From the NCBI RefSeq assembly GCF_900100335.1, contig NZ_FNFE01000004.1:310001-374000 (forward strand): a stretch of DNA of 64,000 nt. The letters are read 5' to 3'. This DNA is from Natronorubrum texcoconense. Its GTDB lineage: Archaea > Halobacteriota > Halobacteria > Halobacteriales > Natrialbaceae. The notes under the pieces were generated by a model. The model was given only the letters and a program-made list of their open reading frames with translations, had not been told where the DNA came from and made no database searches. Made by a program: the position numbers and the translations under genes. Positions 50,529-59,899 of this stretch are shown in pieces (the first letter of the stretch is position 1; every line of letters begins with the position of its first letter).

Positions 50529-50854
50529 GCGGACTCCCCGTTCGCGACGGCTCGACTAATTTCGTTTTCGGCACTGTGCGCTGCTCGAGTAGCCAGTGTC
50601 ATCTCCGGCCGCCCGCACAGCGGTCATCGATACAGCCGTTGGAAATAAAGCTCAGTTTCATTTAGACAACTATATTTGCCTTCAGACGAGAGACACGACG
50701 TGATGGCTGCGTCAGCACCCCCTCCATCCGATACTGCCTCCGGTGTATGGCCCCAGTCTATGCAGCGGTCCCGCTCGGCCGGGCTAGACTATTTATCAGA
50801 AGACGATGCTAGATTAGCAAACTATATTAAAATAGAGTTAAGATTTAGTAACAC
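50529..50854. other. AT-rich gene-free interval with promoter
   Basis: 326 bases. 50640-50680 and 50790-50850 are far richer in A/T than the surroundings. CTATATT occurs at about 50668 and again at 50820; the second, ACTATATTAAAATAG, lies about 27-30 bases before ATG 50855 and is the probable TATA box of the importer operon. The first could start an unknown short transcript. No reading frame or RNA is supported. Confidence 0.5.
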
Positions 50855-52387
50855 ATGACTGGACGCCACACGCGACGGGCCGTTCTCGGTGGTATCGGAG
50901 TCGGTGTCGCGACGTTCGCAGGCTGTCTCGGTGATTCCGACCCATCGGGCGACGGTGAGTCGGTAACGGTCGCTCGCCCCCAATCCTCCCAGGACGGCGA
51001 GTGGGACGTCTACGGTGGCGTCATCCCCTACTTCACCGGCGTGTTCGAACCGCTCGTCGGGACGAACCACGAGATGGAACCGGAGCCGCTTCTCGCGACC
51101 GACTGGATGCGCGAGGACGAGTACACCTGGCGATTCGACCTGCGCGAGGACGTCACCTTCCACAACGAGGCGGCGCTTACCGCCGACACCGTCGTCGACT
51201 CCTTCCAAGCAATCATCGACGACCGTAGCGCTACCGGCTGGATCAACGTCGAACCCGATGGCGTCTCCGCGATCGACGACACCACCGTCGAGTTCGAGAC
51301 GATCGAACCGTTTCCGTCGCTGCCGGGAACGATCTCGCACAACTACTTCGGCGTCGTCCATCCCGACACCGAGGCGGACGACGACGTCGCGATCGGTACC
51401 GGGCCGTTTCAACTCGAGGAGCGAAACGGGGACGACGTCACGCTCGCTCCATACGAGGATCACTGGGATACCGTGCCCTCCGTCGAACGACTTTCGTTCG
51501 AGGTCGTCTCCGACGCGACGACGCGCGTGACCGCCCTCGAGGGCGACGACGTACAGGTCGCGATCGATCCGCCGCGAAACACCGTCTCCGGACTCGATTC
51601 GAGTGCGGAGACGGCCACCGCGAGCCAGCGGACGCCCCGAACCTGTTTCGGCGGGGTCAACATCTACAAAGAACCGACGGACGACGCGACCCTCCGGCAG
51701 GCACTCGCGTACGCGATCGATCAGGAACAGCTCGTCGAGACCATCCTCGAGGGTGTCGGCGATCCGGCCCGCGGGCCGATCTCACCCGAGATTCCGTGGT
51801 CGAGCCACGACGACCTGCCCGCGTTCGGGCCGGACCACGACCGGGCGCGCGACCTCGTCGCCGACTCGAGTTACGACGGCGAGACGCTGACGATCCTGAT
51901 CGACGGCAGCGAGCCGGACGATCGAAACGTCGCCGAGCGACTCCAGTACCAGTTCGAGGAGATCGGCGTCGACAGCGAGATCCGCAGCGTCGAATCGGCC
52001 GCGTTCTACGAGACGTTCACCGACGGCGACGCGCACGTCTCGATCGTCACGCTCGGCTCGAACAGCGCCGCGGCCGATTACCTCATCCGCGCGATGTTCC
52101 ACTCGGAAGGCAGCGACAACGAGCAGCGCTACGAGTCGGAGGGAACCGGCGTGATGAACCTCGGCGCCGAGGTCGACGCGCTCATCGAGGAGGGGTATTT
52201 CGCCGAGTCCCTCGAGGACAAACGCGAGGCCTACGGCGAGGTTCAGCGGCGAGTCGTCGAGGAGGCCGTCGCCCTGCCGCTGTACTACGTCGAGTACGTG
52301 CTCGCCCACCGAGAGGCGGTTTCGCTTCCCGATCTCCACCCGATCAATCCGATGACCGACTATGCCCACCTCGAGTACGAGGGCTGA
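50855..52387 (+). CDS. ABC importer substrate-binding lipoprotein (peptide/nickel family)
   Basis: 510 residues. RHTRRAVLGGIGVGVATFAGCLG is a Tat signal with lipobox, so it is a lipid-anchored extracellular receptor. SBP family 5 features include GVFEPLVGTNHEMEPEPLLATDWMREDEYTWRFDLREDVTFHN, DPPRNTVSG and LRQALAYAIDQEQLVETIL. The family binds oligopeptides, nickel chelates or similar. The start is set by the leaderless promoter just upstream. It is the first gene of a five-gene cluster with two permeases, a fused ATPase and a flavoprotein. The nearby NikR-type regulator hints at nickel but no metal-binding His pattern is evident. Confidence 0.9.
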   Translation: MTGRHTRRAVLGGIGVGVATFAGCLGDSDPSGDGESVTVARPQSSQDGEWDVYGGVIPYFTGVFEPLVGTNHEMEPEPLLATDWMREDEYTWRFDLREDVTFHNEAALTADTVVDSFQAIIDDRSATGWINVEPDGVSAIDDTTVEFETIEPFPSLPGTISHNYFGVVHPDTEADDDVAIGTGPFQLEERNGDDVTLAPYEDHWDTVPSVERLSFEVVSDATTRVTALEGDDVQVAIDPPRNTVSGLDSSAETATASQRTPRTCFGGVNIYKEPTDDATLRQALAYAIDQEQLVETILEGVGDPARGPISPEIPWSSHDDLPAFGPDHDRARDLVADSSYDGETLTILIDGSEPDDRNVAERLQYQFEEIGVDSEIRSVESAAFYETFTDGDAHVSIVTLGSNSAAADYLIRAMFHSEGSDNEQRYESEGTGVMNLGAEVDALIEEGYFAESLEDKREAYGEVQRRVVEEAVALPLYYVEYVLAHREAVSLPDLHPINPMTDYAHLEYEG

Positions 52388-52462
52388 CCGTGGTTCGGTT
52401 CGGACCGGAACCGTCGATAGGGAGGACCCGTCCGACGGCAATCGACGACTGACACCCATCCC

Positions 52463-53404
52463 ATGAGCTATCTGCTCCGTCGCCTCGCGAGTTCGACCGT
52501 CGTCCTGTTCGGCGTCACCGTCCTCACCTTCGGGCTGGTTCATCTGACGCCCGGCGATCCCGCGCGGACGGTCCTCGCCGAGCGACAGGGACGGCAGCCC
52601 TCCGAAGCGGACGTTCGGGAGTTCCGGGCCGAACAGGGGCTGAACGACCCGGTTCCGATACAGTACGGCAACTGGCTCGGCGACGTCCTGCGCGGGGATC
52701 TGGGCCGATCGTACTACGGCGACGGCGATGTGCTCGAGTTACTGCTCGCGTACCTCCCGAACACGATCGAACTCGCCGGCGCATCGATCCTGATCGCGGT
52801 CGCGATCGCGATTCCGGCCGGCGTCGTCAGCGCCGTCTATCGAGGGACCTGGATCGATTACGTCAGTCAGGGTACCTCCTTGATCGGCGTCTCGATGCCC
52901 AACTTCTGGCTCGGCTACCTGCTCATCATCGGGGGCGCACTGCGACTCGGAGTATTCCCGGTCTACGGTGCCGGGACGCTCGCTCACCTCGTGCTCCCCG
53001 CGATCACGCTCGGGACCGGGATGGCCGCCGTCCTCACCCGTCTCGTGCGCTCGTCGCTGCTCGAGACGCTCGAGGAGCCGTACGTCGACGCGGCCCGCGC
53101 TCGCGGGCTCGCCGAACGCGGCGTCGTGACCGCTCACGCGCTGCGGACCGCGCTGTTGCCGGTCGTGACGATGATCGGGCTGCAGTTGGGGTACGTCCTC
53201 GGCGGCGCGGTCGTCGTCGAGGTCGTCTTCCAGCGACCGGGACTCGGCACGCTACTCGTCGACGCCGTCTTCGCGCGGGACTTCCCCGTGATTCAGGGGG
53301 TCACGCTCCTGGTCGGCGCGACGTTCGTCCTCGTCAACCTGCTGACCGACCTCGCCTATCACCGACTCGATCCCCGCGTCTCGCTCGGTGGTGGTCGCGC
53401 GTGA
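52463..53404 (+). CDS. ABC importer permease 1 (DppB/NikB type)
   Basis: 313 residues with six membrane segments. It opens with the DppB form MSYLLRRLASSTVVLFGVTVLTFGLVHLTPGDPART, and the coupling-loop EAA motif is EEPYVDAARARGLAERGVVTAHALRTALLPV. It pairs with the next permease, whose GTG start overlaps its stop (GTGA). It forms the channel for whatever the lipoprotein at 50855 binds. Confidence 0.93.
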   Translation: MSYLLRRLASSTVVLFGVTVLTFGLVHLTPGDPARTVLAERQGRQPSEADVREFRAEQGLNDPVPIQYGNWLGDVLRGDLGRSYYGDGDVLELLLAYLPNTIELAGASILIAVAIAIPAGVVSAVYRGTWIDYVSQGTSLIGVSMPNFWLGYLLIIGGALRLGVFPVYGAGTLAHLVLPAITLGTGMAAVLTRLVRSSLLETLEEPYVDAARARGLAERGVVTAHALRTALLPVVTMIGLQLGYVLGGAVVVEVVFQRPGLGTLLVDAVFARDFPVIQGVTLLVGATFVLVNLLTDLAYHRLDPRVSLGGGRA

Positions 53405-54318
53405 GCGTCACCGGCGTCCTCGCGAATCGTCGGTCCGCGCTGGCCGCGATCCTCGAGCATCCGACGATCCGCGCCCTCCGTCGAAATCCGTCGGCGGTCG
53501 CCGGCGGCCTCGTCGTCGCGACCATCACTGTCCTCGCGATCGTCGGCCCCGTTCTCACGCCGTACGATCCGAACGCACAGCACCTCGGCAATCGGCTGCA
53601 GGGACCCTCGCTCGCACATCCGTTCGGAACCGACCAACTCGGGCGCGACGTCGCGACCAGACTGCTCTACGGCGCCCGCATCACGCTGGGACTGGCCGTC
53701 CTCGTCACCGCGGTTCGACTGACGATCGGCGTCGTCGTCGGTCTCATCGCGGGCTACTGCGGCGGCTGGGTCGACGAGGCGCTGATGCGACTGGTCGACG
53801 TGCTGCTCGCCTTTCCCGGGATCGTCCTCGCGCTCGTCGTCGCCGGTATCCTGGGCCCGAGCCTGACCAACCTCGCGCTCGCACTCGCCGTCGTCGGCTG
53901 GACGCGCTACGCCAGGGTCGTCCGCTCGAGCGTCCTCGAGATGCGCGAGCGACCGTTCGTCCAGGCGTCGCGGCTGACCGGAGCGCCGCGTCGCCGCGTG
54001 CTGCGACGCCACGTCCTGCCGAACGTCGCGGGGCCGGTCGTCGTGCTGGCGACGCTCGACCTCGGCGGCGTGATCCTCGCGGCGGCCGGCCTCTCCTTTC
54101 TCGGCCTCGGCGCACAGCCGCCCGCCCCCGAGTGGGGGACGATGCTTTCGACGGGTCGTCACCACCTTCGAGAGGCCTCGTGGCTGGTCAACGCGCCCGG
54201 GCTGGCGATCGTCGTCGCGGTACTCGGGACGAACCTGCTCGGCGACGGCCTGCGGGACGCGCTCGATCCGAACGATCGTACCGAGCGCAGCGGCCGGGAG
54301 GTGAGCCGCCGTGACTGA
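53401..54318 (+). CDS. ABC importer permease 2 (DppC/NikC type)
   Basis: 305 residues from GTG 53401. The DppC hallmark AHPFGTDQLGRDVATRLLYGARITLGLAV and the EAA loop RERPFVQASRLTGAPRRRVLRRHVLPNVAGP are present. The first 35 residues are a cytoplasmic tail before the first helix. Four-base overlap with the previous gene and eight-base overlap with the ATPase gene show tight coupling. Confidence 0.93.
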   Translation: MSVTGVLANRRSALAAILEHPTIRALRRNPSAVAGGLVVATITVLAIVGPVLTPYDPNAQHLGNRLQGPSLAHPFGTDQLGRDVATRLLYGARITLGLAVLVTAVRLTIGVVVGLIAGYCGGWVDEALMRLVDVLLAFPGIVLALVVAGILGPSLTNLALALAVVGWTRYARVVRSSVLEMRERPFVQASRLTGAPRRRVLRRHVLPNVAGPVVVLATLDLGGVILAAAGLSFLGLGAQPPAPEWGTMLSTGRHHLREASWLVNAPGLAIVVAVLGTNLLGDGLRDALDPNDRTERSGREVSRRD

Positions 54319-56290
54319 CCCGCTGCTGTCCGTCGACGACCTGGCGGTTCGGTTCGAGACCGGCACGGAACCCGTTCGTGCGGTCGACGGCCTCTCGCTG
54401 TCGGTCGAGGCGGGCGAGACCGTCGGTCTCATCGGCGAGAGCGGGTGTGGCAAATCGGCTGCGGTCCGTGCGATCGCGGGATTGCACGGCGACACTGCAC
54501 GGGTCGACGGCGCCGTCACGTTCGACGGCATCGATCTCCGTTCGCTTTCCGACGAACGACTCCGGCGGATTCGCGCGACGCGACTCTCGACGATCTTTCA
54601 GGATCCCGCCGCGACGCTGACGCCGACACGTTCGGTCAGGTTCCACCTCGAGGAGGCGCTTCGACTCGCCGACCGTCCCGACGACGGCTCGCTTCGAGCG
54701 GCCCTCGGTCTCTCCCGGCGTGACTGGGGCGAACCGAGCCGAACGCGCCGGGAGCGAGCGCTCGCCCTCCTCGAGCAGGTGGGCCTCGACGACCCCGACT
54801 ACCTCGATCGCTATCCCCACGAACTGAGCGGCGGCGAGGCCCAGCGGGTCTCGATCGCGACCGCACTGGCGTCGGACCCCGACCTGCTGTTGGCCGACGA
54901 ACCGACGACGGCCCTCGACGCGACGACGCGCGAAGCGATCCTCGATCTGCTCGACGACCTCGTCGCCGAGCGCGATCTGGCGACGGTGCTCGTCAGCCAC
55001 GACTTGGGGCTCGTCGGCGAGCGCTGCGATCGCGTCGTGGTCGCCTACGCCGGCGAGGTGATGGAGGCCGGACCGGCCGATCGGGTGTTGGAATCGCCTC
55101 GCCACCCCTACACGCGGGCGTTACTCGCCTGCCGACTCGAGGGGACGACGCCCGGCGACCGGCTCCCCACCGTCGACGGAACGCTCCCGGATCCGACCGC
55201 CGAGACGACGGGCTGTCCGTTCGCGGCCCGCTGCGTGCACGCGACCGAGAGCTGCCGGACGACGGCCCCGCCGACGGTCGATCGCGAGGACGGCGGACGG
55301 GTCCGCTGTGGCGAACTCGAGTCGATCGCCGCCGTCAGCGTCGACGGCGGGAGAGTCGCCGACGATATCGGCTCCCGGCCGTCGCCACCGGGCTCACCGA
55401 ATGTCGACACGCTCGGTTCGAATGCGCCCGCGAGTGCCGCTAGCACCGACCCGGTCGACGACCCGATCCTCGAACTGCGTGACGTTTCGAAGCGCTATCC
55501 GATCGACGACTCGTGGCTCGCACGTTTACGCGGGCGAGACCGATACACGAACGCCGTCGACGACGTCTCCCTCGCCGTCGACCGCGGCGAGACTCTCGGA
55601 ATCGTCGGCGAGAGCGGGGCCGGCAAATCCACCGTTATCGATCTCGTGACGGGCCTCGAGTCGGCAACGACGGGAGAGGTCGTCGTCGACGGCGAGACGC
55701 TCGGCACGGTCGACGACCGCTCGCGCGACCAACTGGCCGCGATCGGTCGCCTCTTCCAGCATCCACAGTCGAGTCTCGATCCGCGACAGCGCGTCCGGAC
55801 GGCGATCGACGAACCGCTGCTCGAGGCCGGCTGGGAGCGTGACCGACGACGGGAGCGGATCTCGGCGCTGCTCTCGCTCGTCGGCCTCGACGACCGCCAC
55901 GCCGACCGTCGACCGCACCAGCTCTCTGGCGGCCAGTGCCAGCGAATCGCGCTCGCCCGGGCTATCGCCCTCGAGCCGGCGCTCGTCGTCCTCGACGAAC
56001 CGACCGCCGCGCTGGACGTCTCCGTGCGCGCGCAGGTGTGCAACCTGTTGCTCGACCTACAGGCGGGACTCGACTGTGCGTTCGTGCTCGTGAGCCACGA
56101 CCTCGGCGTCGTCCGTCACCTCGCCGACCGTATCGCCGTCATGCGAGACGGGCAGGTCGTCGAGTCCGGCGCCGCGGAACGGCTCTGTACCGATCCCGCC
56201 ACCGCGTACACCGAGACGCTGCTCTCGGCTGCAACCGGGATCGGGGAGACTGAACCGACCGCTGATCACCAGCGTCCATCCCAGCTATGA
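54311..56290 (+). CDS. Fused double ATPase of the ABC importer (DppD-DppF / NikD-NikE)
   Basis: 659 residues with two complete nucleotide-binding domains. The first has GESGCGKSAAVRAI, LSGGEAQRVSIATAL and LLLADEPTTALD, and ends with the oligopeptide-ABC tail GCPFAARCVHATESCRTTAPP, whose Cys bind an Fe-S cluster in relatives. The second, after a ~60-residue linker, has GESGAGKSTVI, LSGGQCQRIALARAI and VVLDEPTAALD. Both look active. The Ala in place of Ser/Thr after GKS in the first Walker A (GKSA) is slightly unusual. Its stop overlaps the next gene by ATGA. Confidence 0.93.
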   Translation: MTDPLLSVDDLAVRFETGTEPVRAVDGLSLSVEAGETVGLIGESGCGKSAAVRAIAGLHGDTARVDGAVTFDGIDLRSLSDERLRRIRATRLSTIFQDPAATLTPTRSVRFHLEEALRLADRPDDGSLRAALGLSRRDWGEPSRTRRERALALLEQVGLDDPDYLDRYPHELSGGEAQRVSIATALASDPDLLLADEPTTALDATTREAILDLLDDLVAERDLATVLVSHDLGLVGERCDRVVVAYAGEVMEAGPADRVLESPRHPYTRALLACRLEGTTPGDRLPTVDGTLPDPTAETTGCPFAARCVHATESCRTTAPPTVDREDGGRVRCGELESIAAVSVDGGRVADDIGSRPSPPGSPNVDTLGSNAPASAASTDPVDDPILELRDVSKRYPIDDSWLARLRGRDRYTNAVDDVSLAVDRGETLGIVGESGAGKSTVIDLVTGLESATTGEVVVDGETLGTVDDRSRDQLAAIGRLFQHPQSSLDPRQRVRTAIDEPLLEAGWERDRRRERISALLSLVGLDDRHADRRPHQLSGGQCQRIALARAIALEPALVVLDEPTAALDVSVRAQVCNLLLDLQAGLDCAFVLVSHDLGVVRHLADRIAVMRDGQVVESGAAERLCTDPATAYTETLLSAATGIGETEPTADHQRPSQL

Positions 56291-57093
56291 CGAACTCTGA
56301 TTCATCGACCGACTCGACCGCTGCATCGGACTCGACGACTCCCCCAACCGACGACGTCCCGACCTACGACGTCGCCGTTATCGGCGGCGGCCCCGCCGGC
56401 TGTTCCGCCGCCGTCTTCACTTCGCGTGCGGACCTCGAGACGGTCCTGTTCGAACACGACCGCTCGGCGCTGTTGAAGTCGGCCCACCTCGAGAACTACC
56501 TCGGCTTTCCGTTCGGAATCCAGCCGACACAGTTCCTCGAACTGGCCCGCGAGCACGCTCGCGAGGCCGGCGCTCGCGTCTACCGAGCGGGTGTGACGGC
56601 AGTTCGGCGCTCCGAAGACGGCGACGAGAGCGATTGTGGGTTCGTCCTCGAGGCCGAGGACCGAACCGTCCTGGCCGACCGACTCATCGTTGCGTCGTGG
56701 GCCCGGACGGCGTTTCTCGAGGACCTTCCGGTGACCCGCGAACCCGAGGAGCCGGGTCCGGTGATGGTGGTCCCGACCGATGCGGACGGCCGCACCGACT
56801 GCGACGGGTTGTACGCGGCCGGACGAATTACGAGTCAGAACCATCAGGCAATCGTCAACGCCGGCAACGGTGCCGACGTCGCGCTGACGCTCGTTCGCGA
56901 CGTCCGACCGGAGTACTACAACGACTGGGTCGTCCCCGACGGCTACTACGAGTCGTACGATCGAGCCGTTCCCGAGGGCGTCGAGGAGATCACCGTTCCA
57001 GAGCGTCGACGGCGGCACGAGGAGGCCCAAACGAGGATGCTCGAGTTCTTCGATGAGACGGCTGGGGCGGGACTCGAGCAGGACGGAGAGTAA
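56287..57093 (+). CDS. FAD-dependent oxidoreductase, thioredoxin-reductase-like without CxxC
   Basis: 268 residues. VAVIGGGPAGCSAAVFTSRADLETVLFE is the dinucleotide-binding start, and GLYAAGRITSQNHQAIVNAGNGADVAL the FAD-binding end seen in thioredoxin reductases. The redox C-x2-C of that family is missing, and so is a full NADPH domain, so it cannot be an ordinary thioredoxin reductase. It is coupled by ATGA to the importer ATPase, which suggests it acts on the imported compound, for instance by oxidation or by releasing a metal from a chelate. The 35-residue Ser/Asp/Thr head is disordered. Confidence 0.85.
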   Translation: MTNSDSSTDSTAASDSTTPPTDDVPTYDVAVIGGGPAGCSAAVFTSRADLETVLFEHDRSALLKSAHLENYLGFPFGIQPTQFLELAREHAREAGARVYRAGVTAVRRSEDGDESDCGFVLEAEDRTVLADRLIVASWARTAFLEDLPVTREPEEPGPVMVVPTDADGRTDCDGLYAAGRITSQNHQAIVNAGNGADVALTLVRDVRPEYYNDWVVPDGYYESYDRAVPEGVEEITVPERRRRHEEAQTRMLEFFDETAGAGLEQDGE

Positions 57094-57127
57094 GGGTTAA
57101 CTATATTCCTCGATTTCGTTCGTGTGA

Positions 57128-57234
57128 GGGCCCTTAGCTCAGTCTGGTTAGAGCGCTCGGCTCATAACACGGTCGCAACTGGTGCGGGTGTGTGAGATAC
57201 CGAGTGGTCGATGGTTCGAATCCGTCAGGGCCCA
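57128..57234 (+). tRNA. tRNA with CAT anticodon and intron (Ile2 or elongator Met)
   Basis: Acceptor GGGCCCT/AGGGCCC with discriminator A, D-arm GCTC...GAGC, anticodon stem CTCGG/CCGAG, anticodon CAT at 57163-57165, T-arm GATGG-TTCGAAT-CCGTC. A 32-base intron (57167-57198) follows position 37. The body resembles tRNA-Ile2 (CCCTTAGCTCAGT ... TGGTCG ... CAGGG), whose C34 is modified to agmatidine in archaea to read AUA; elongator tRNA-Met is the alternative. Confidence 0.88.
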
Positions 57235-57809
57235 TGCGCAACACACCCGAAGCGTGGCCGAAACCGATTCGGCCGATAGTACGGTACTGAACCATCCGAA
57301 ACGCCCGTTCTCTGTTTCGGAAACAGGGGGTTTCAAACCGGAACCGAACCAGTCACTGGTTCCGGGTCGCCGCCTGCTTGCGATATTAGTAGCCGAAACG
57401 GGGTGGTCGGCGTGACGAGTACACCGTAACTGTCGTCCGAGATCTCGAGCACGTACGGACACTGTGGAGCGTACGCTTCCGAGCGGTCTACCGCGTCTAC
57501 GGCGACAACAGCGACCGTGCCCATCGCTACGGAACGTGAGTTTCGGGGGTGACGCGCTGACCGATACTGAGGGACGCGTCGCTTCCTGTCCCCTTCGAAG
57601 CGACCGCCGAACTGGTCATCGACTGCGAGAGGCCGAAACGTGAGAGATCGAGGGTAGACCCGACGAATCCCATCGGCTGGTGCTCGTCCCGGCCGGATCA
57701 CATCGCTCGAGTCGTCGCTGAAGCCCCGAGTGGCCGCCGTCGTGCGACGGTGAAGCGTCTGCACGACATCGACTGTCACGCGTCGCTCAGTCGACCGGCT
57801 CGAATTCGA
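57235..57809. other. Gene-free interval
   Basis: 575 bases between the tRNA and the PadR gene. A 148-codon frame on the minus strand (57333-57779) has no recognisable start region and its first half is Arg-rich noise. Its last 65 codons (MGTVAVVAVDAVDRSEAY onward) look a little more protein-like and could be a remnant. Short matches to GGTTTCGG-type repeats near 57300 are not significant. I call no gene. Confidence 0.4.
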
Positions 57810-58082
57810 TTACTCGATGTACTGTTGTTCCCACTCTCTTCGGTTTTCGATTTGCTCGAGGCCGCTGTCGCTGATCGCGTAGTAGTTCGTTCGGCGATCG
57901 AGCTGTCCCTTCTCGACGAGCGCTTTGTTGACGAGCGTGTCGAGATTGGGATACAGCCGGCCGTGATTGATTTCGCTGTTGTAATACTTCTCGACTTCGT
58001 CTTTTACTTCCTGGCCAGACGGCTCGTCGGCTCCGGCGATCACGTACAGCAGATCGCGTTGAAATCCGGTCAGATCGTCCAT
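57810..58082 (-). CDS. PadR-family transcriptional regulator
   Basis: 90 residues from ATG 58082; a start eight codons upstream would add a Cys-containing tail. The PadR winged helix is DDLTGFQRDLLYVIAGADEPSGQEVKDEVEKYYNSEINHGRLYPNLDTLVNKALVEKGQLDRRTNYYAISDSGLEQI. This haloarchaeal short form lacks the C-terminal dimerisation helix of longer PadR proteins. It is single; the 478 bases upstream have no gene. Confidence 0.9.
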   Translation of the reverse strand: MDDLTGFQRDLLYVIAGADEPSGQEVKDEVEKYYNSEINHGRLYPNLDTLVNKALVEKGQLDRRTNYYAISDSGLEQIENRREWEQQYIE

Positions 58083-58560
58083 GTTGCAACCACACCGATA
58101 CACCAACTGTTCGACTATTTGTTATCGTTCTCGTATCAACTGTTTCTCGACTGTGTGTACGGTCTAACTGAGATAATTACAGTGATATTCTGTTCCACTG
58201 TCGGTAACAGATGACTACGGGCGACGCGCCTCGTCACACCGCTTGCTGGCGGTTCGTCGCTCGGAGTGTCGCATCTGTACGTCTCGCGTCTCTGCGGGCT
58301 AGTTTTAGTCGTGCGAGACAGTCAACGACCGCTTACTATCGAAACGAAAAATGAACGGATCGTGAAACGATCGCTGCGTTTCCGAAGACGTACTCTCGAC
58401 TGTGAATGTGGTAGAACGAGACACGTTCGGTGACGACTGTCCTCCGCGTCGACGTTCGTCGTACTCGAACGACCTGTCACTATCGCGGTCGCTTGCCGTG
58501 TAGTCTACCGAAGAATGTGTATTGGATTGTGAAATCCGCTACCGAACGTGTAGAGCCGTG
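58083..58560. other. Gene-free interval
   Basis: 478 bases upstream of PadR and downstream of CspA. AT content is raised at 58110-58210, where several TGTT/AACA motifs occur (ACTGTTCGAC, CAACTGTTTC, TCTGTTCCACTG, GGTAACAG), possibly operator half-sites for PadR. No reading frame or structured RNA was recognised. Confidence 0.4.
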
Positions 58561-58755
58561 TTAGAGGCGGGTGACGTTGGTGGCGCGGGGGCCCTTGGGG
58601 GCCTGTTCGATGTCGAATTCGATGTCTGTGCCTTCTTCGAGGTCCGGACCGCCAACGTCTTCCATGTGGAAGAAAACGTCATCGTCCGCGTCGTCCGTCG
58701 AAATGAAACCGTAGCCGCCTGTGTCGTTGAAGAAATCAACGTTTCCTTTCGCCAT
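58561..58755 (-). CDS. cspA: Cold-shock-domain protein
   Basis: 64 residues from ATG 58755, with a GTTATACG TATA box about 30 bases upstream. KGNVDFFNDTGGYGFISTDDADDDVFFHMEDV holds the RNP1 (GYGFIS) and RNP2 (VFFHM) motifs and IEFDIEQAPKGPRATNV closes the OB fold. It binds single-stranded RNA or DNA and melts RNA structure, as in other haloarchaeal CspA proteins. It is single and monocistronic. Upstream, 58756-59096 (341 bases) holds this promoter and that of the transporter at 59097 and nothing else I can support. Confidence 0.95.
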   Translation of the reverse strand: MAKGNVDFFNDTGGYGFISTDDADDDVFFHMEDVGGPDLEEGTDIEFDIEQAPKGPRATNVTRL

Positions 58756-59096
58756 TGCAATCCAAGAGAGTGCCGGGTTACGTATAACAGTTGTGTTATA
58801 CTCGTCCTCTCGGGAGACAGACACACGCTTGAGCGAAACGCGTGAGAACTCGGTTTGAAGCCGAAATATGAGCGTTTTAGAACCATATTGGATCTGACTA
58901 TAAAATTCCCACAACCGTGAGAAATGCCCGTTCAGGGGGTCTTCCCGACCGATTTCACTCGAGCACGAGTGATACGTTCGCTCACGTTCGCCGGACGACC
59001 GCTCCGGGAACCGATCGGTCCGATCCAACGAGCCGCTCGAGGCGCACTCGAGGCTGTCTCGAATCGTTTAGGTTGCTCCGCTGATACGCGATGGGC

Positions 59097-59822
59097 ATGA
59101 CGGAGCCAAATTCCCCATCGCAGCCACACGCCGGCCCGACGGTCGCGCAGGTGGCGTTGATCGGGCTGTTCGTGACGGCGCTCGTGACGGCGCAGTTGAC
59201 GGCCTCGAAGGTGCTCGCGTTCTCGCTTCCGATCACGGGCGCGGAGTTGGTGCTTCCCGGTGCCGCACTCGCCTACGCGCTGACCTTTCTGGCCAGTGAC
59301 TGTTATGCGGAACTGTACGGCCGACGGGCGGCACAGATCGTCGTCAACGTCGCTTTCGCGATGAACTTCGTCGTTCTCCTGCTCGTCTGGTCGACTATCG
59401 CAGCCCCCGCAGCCGAGACCAGCATCGACCCGGGGATGTTCGCGGACGTGCTCGGTGCGTCGACGAACATCGTCCTCGGAAGCCTGCTCGCGTACGTCGT
59501 CAGCCAGAACTGGGACGTGATCGTCTTCCATCGGATCCGCGACTACACCGGCCGCGAGAAACTCTGGCTGCGCAACGTCGCCTCGACGGCGAGCAGCCAG
59601 GCCATCGACACCGTCATCTTCGTCGCGATCGCCTTCTCGCTCGCGCCGGCTCTCCTCGGCGTCGGTCCCGTACTCGGCGTCGGCGAACTGCTGGCGCTGA
59701 TGATCGGCCAGTACCTGTTGAAACTCGCCATCGCCGTCGTCGACACGCCGATCGTCTACGCGGTCGTCTCCGTCGTCCGCTCGCGCGAGTCGACGGCCGA
59801 CGACGAGCCGACGGTCGCCTGA
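59097..59822 (+). CDS. Queuosine-precursor-type transporter (YhhQ/VUT family)
   Basis: 241 residues from ATG 59097, preferred to ATG 59091 because a TTTAGG TATA element is 27 bases upstream. Six membrane helices; the family signature is LTASKVLAFSLPITGAELVLPGAALAYALTFLASDCYAELYGRRAAQIVVNVAF. In archaea such proteins are thought to import deazaguanine precursors of archaeosine. C-terminal loop residues DYTGREKLWLRNVASTASSQAIDTVIF are also typical. It is single. Confidence 0.9.
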   Translation: MTEPNSPSQPHAGPTVAQVALIGLFVTALVTAQLTASKVLAFSLPITGAELVLPGAALAYALTFLASDCYAELYGRRAAQIVVNVAFAMNFVVLLLVWSTIAAPAAETSIDPGMFADVLGASTNIVLGSLLAYVVSQNWDVIVFHRIRDYTGREKLWLRNVASTASSQAIDTVIFVAIAFSLAPALLGVGPVLGVGELLALMIGQYLLKLAIAVVDTPIVYAVVSVVRSRESTADDEPTVA

Positions 59823-59899
59823 GCGACGGGGCGCTTCCCCCGCATCCGCTTTTCGCGTCGAACGAGGACGTTTAGTAACCCGCCTCGAGAGGGATCGAT

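Noticed and set aside
57333-57779. 148-codon minus-strand frame after the CAT tRNA
   Set aside because: No homology, no promoter at the start and an Arg-rich first half. The last part could be a remnant, but this is not enough to call a gene.
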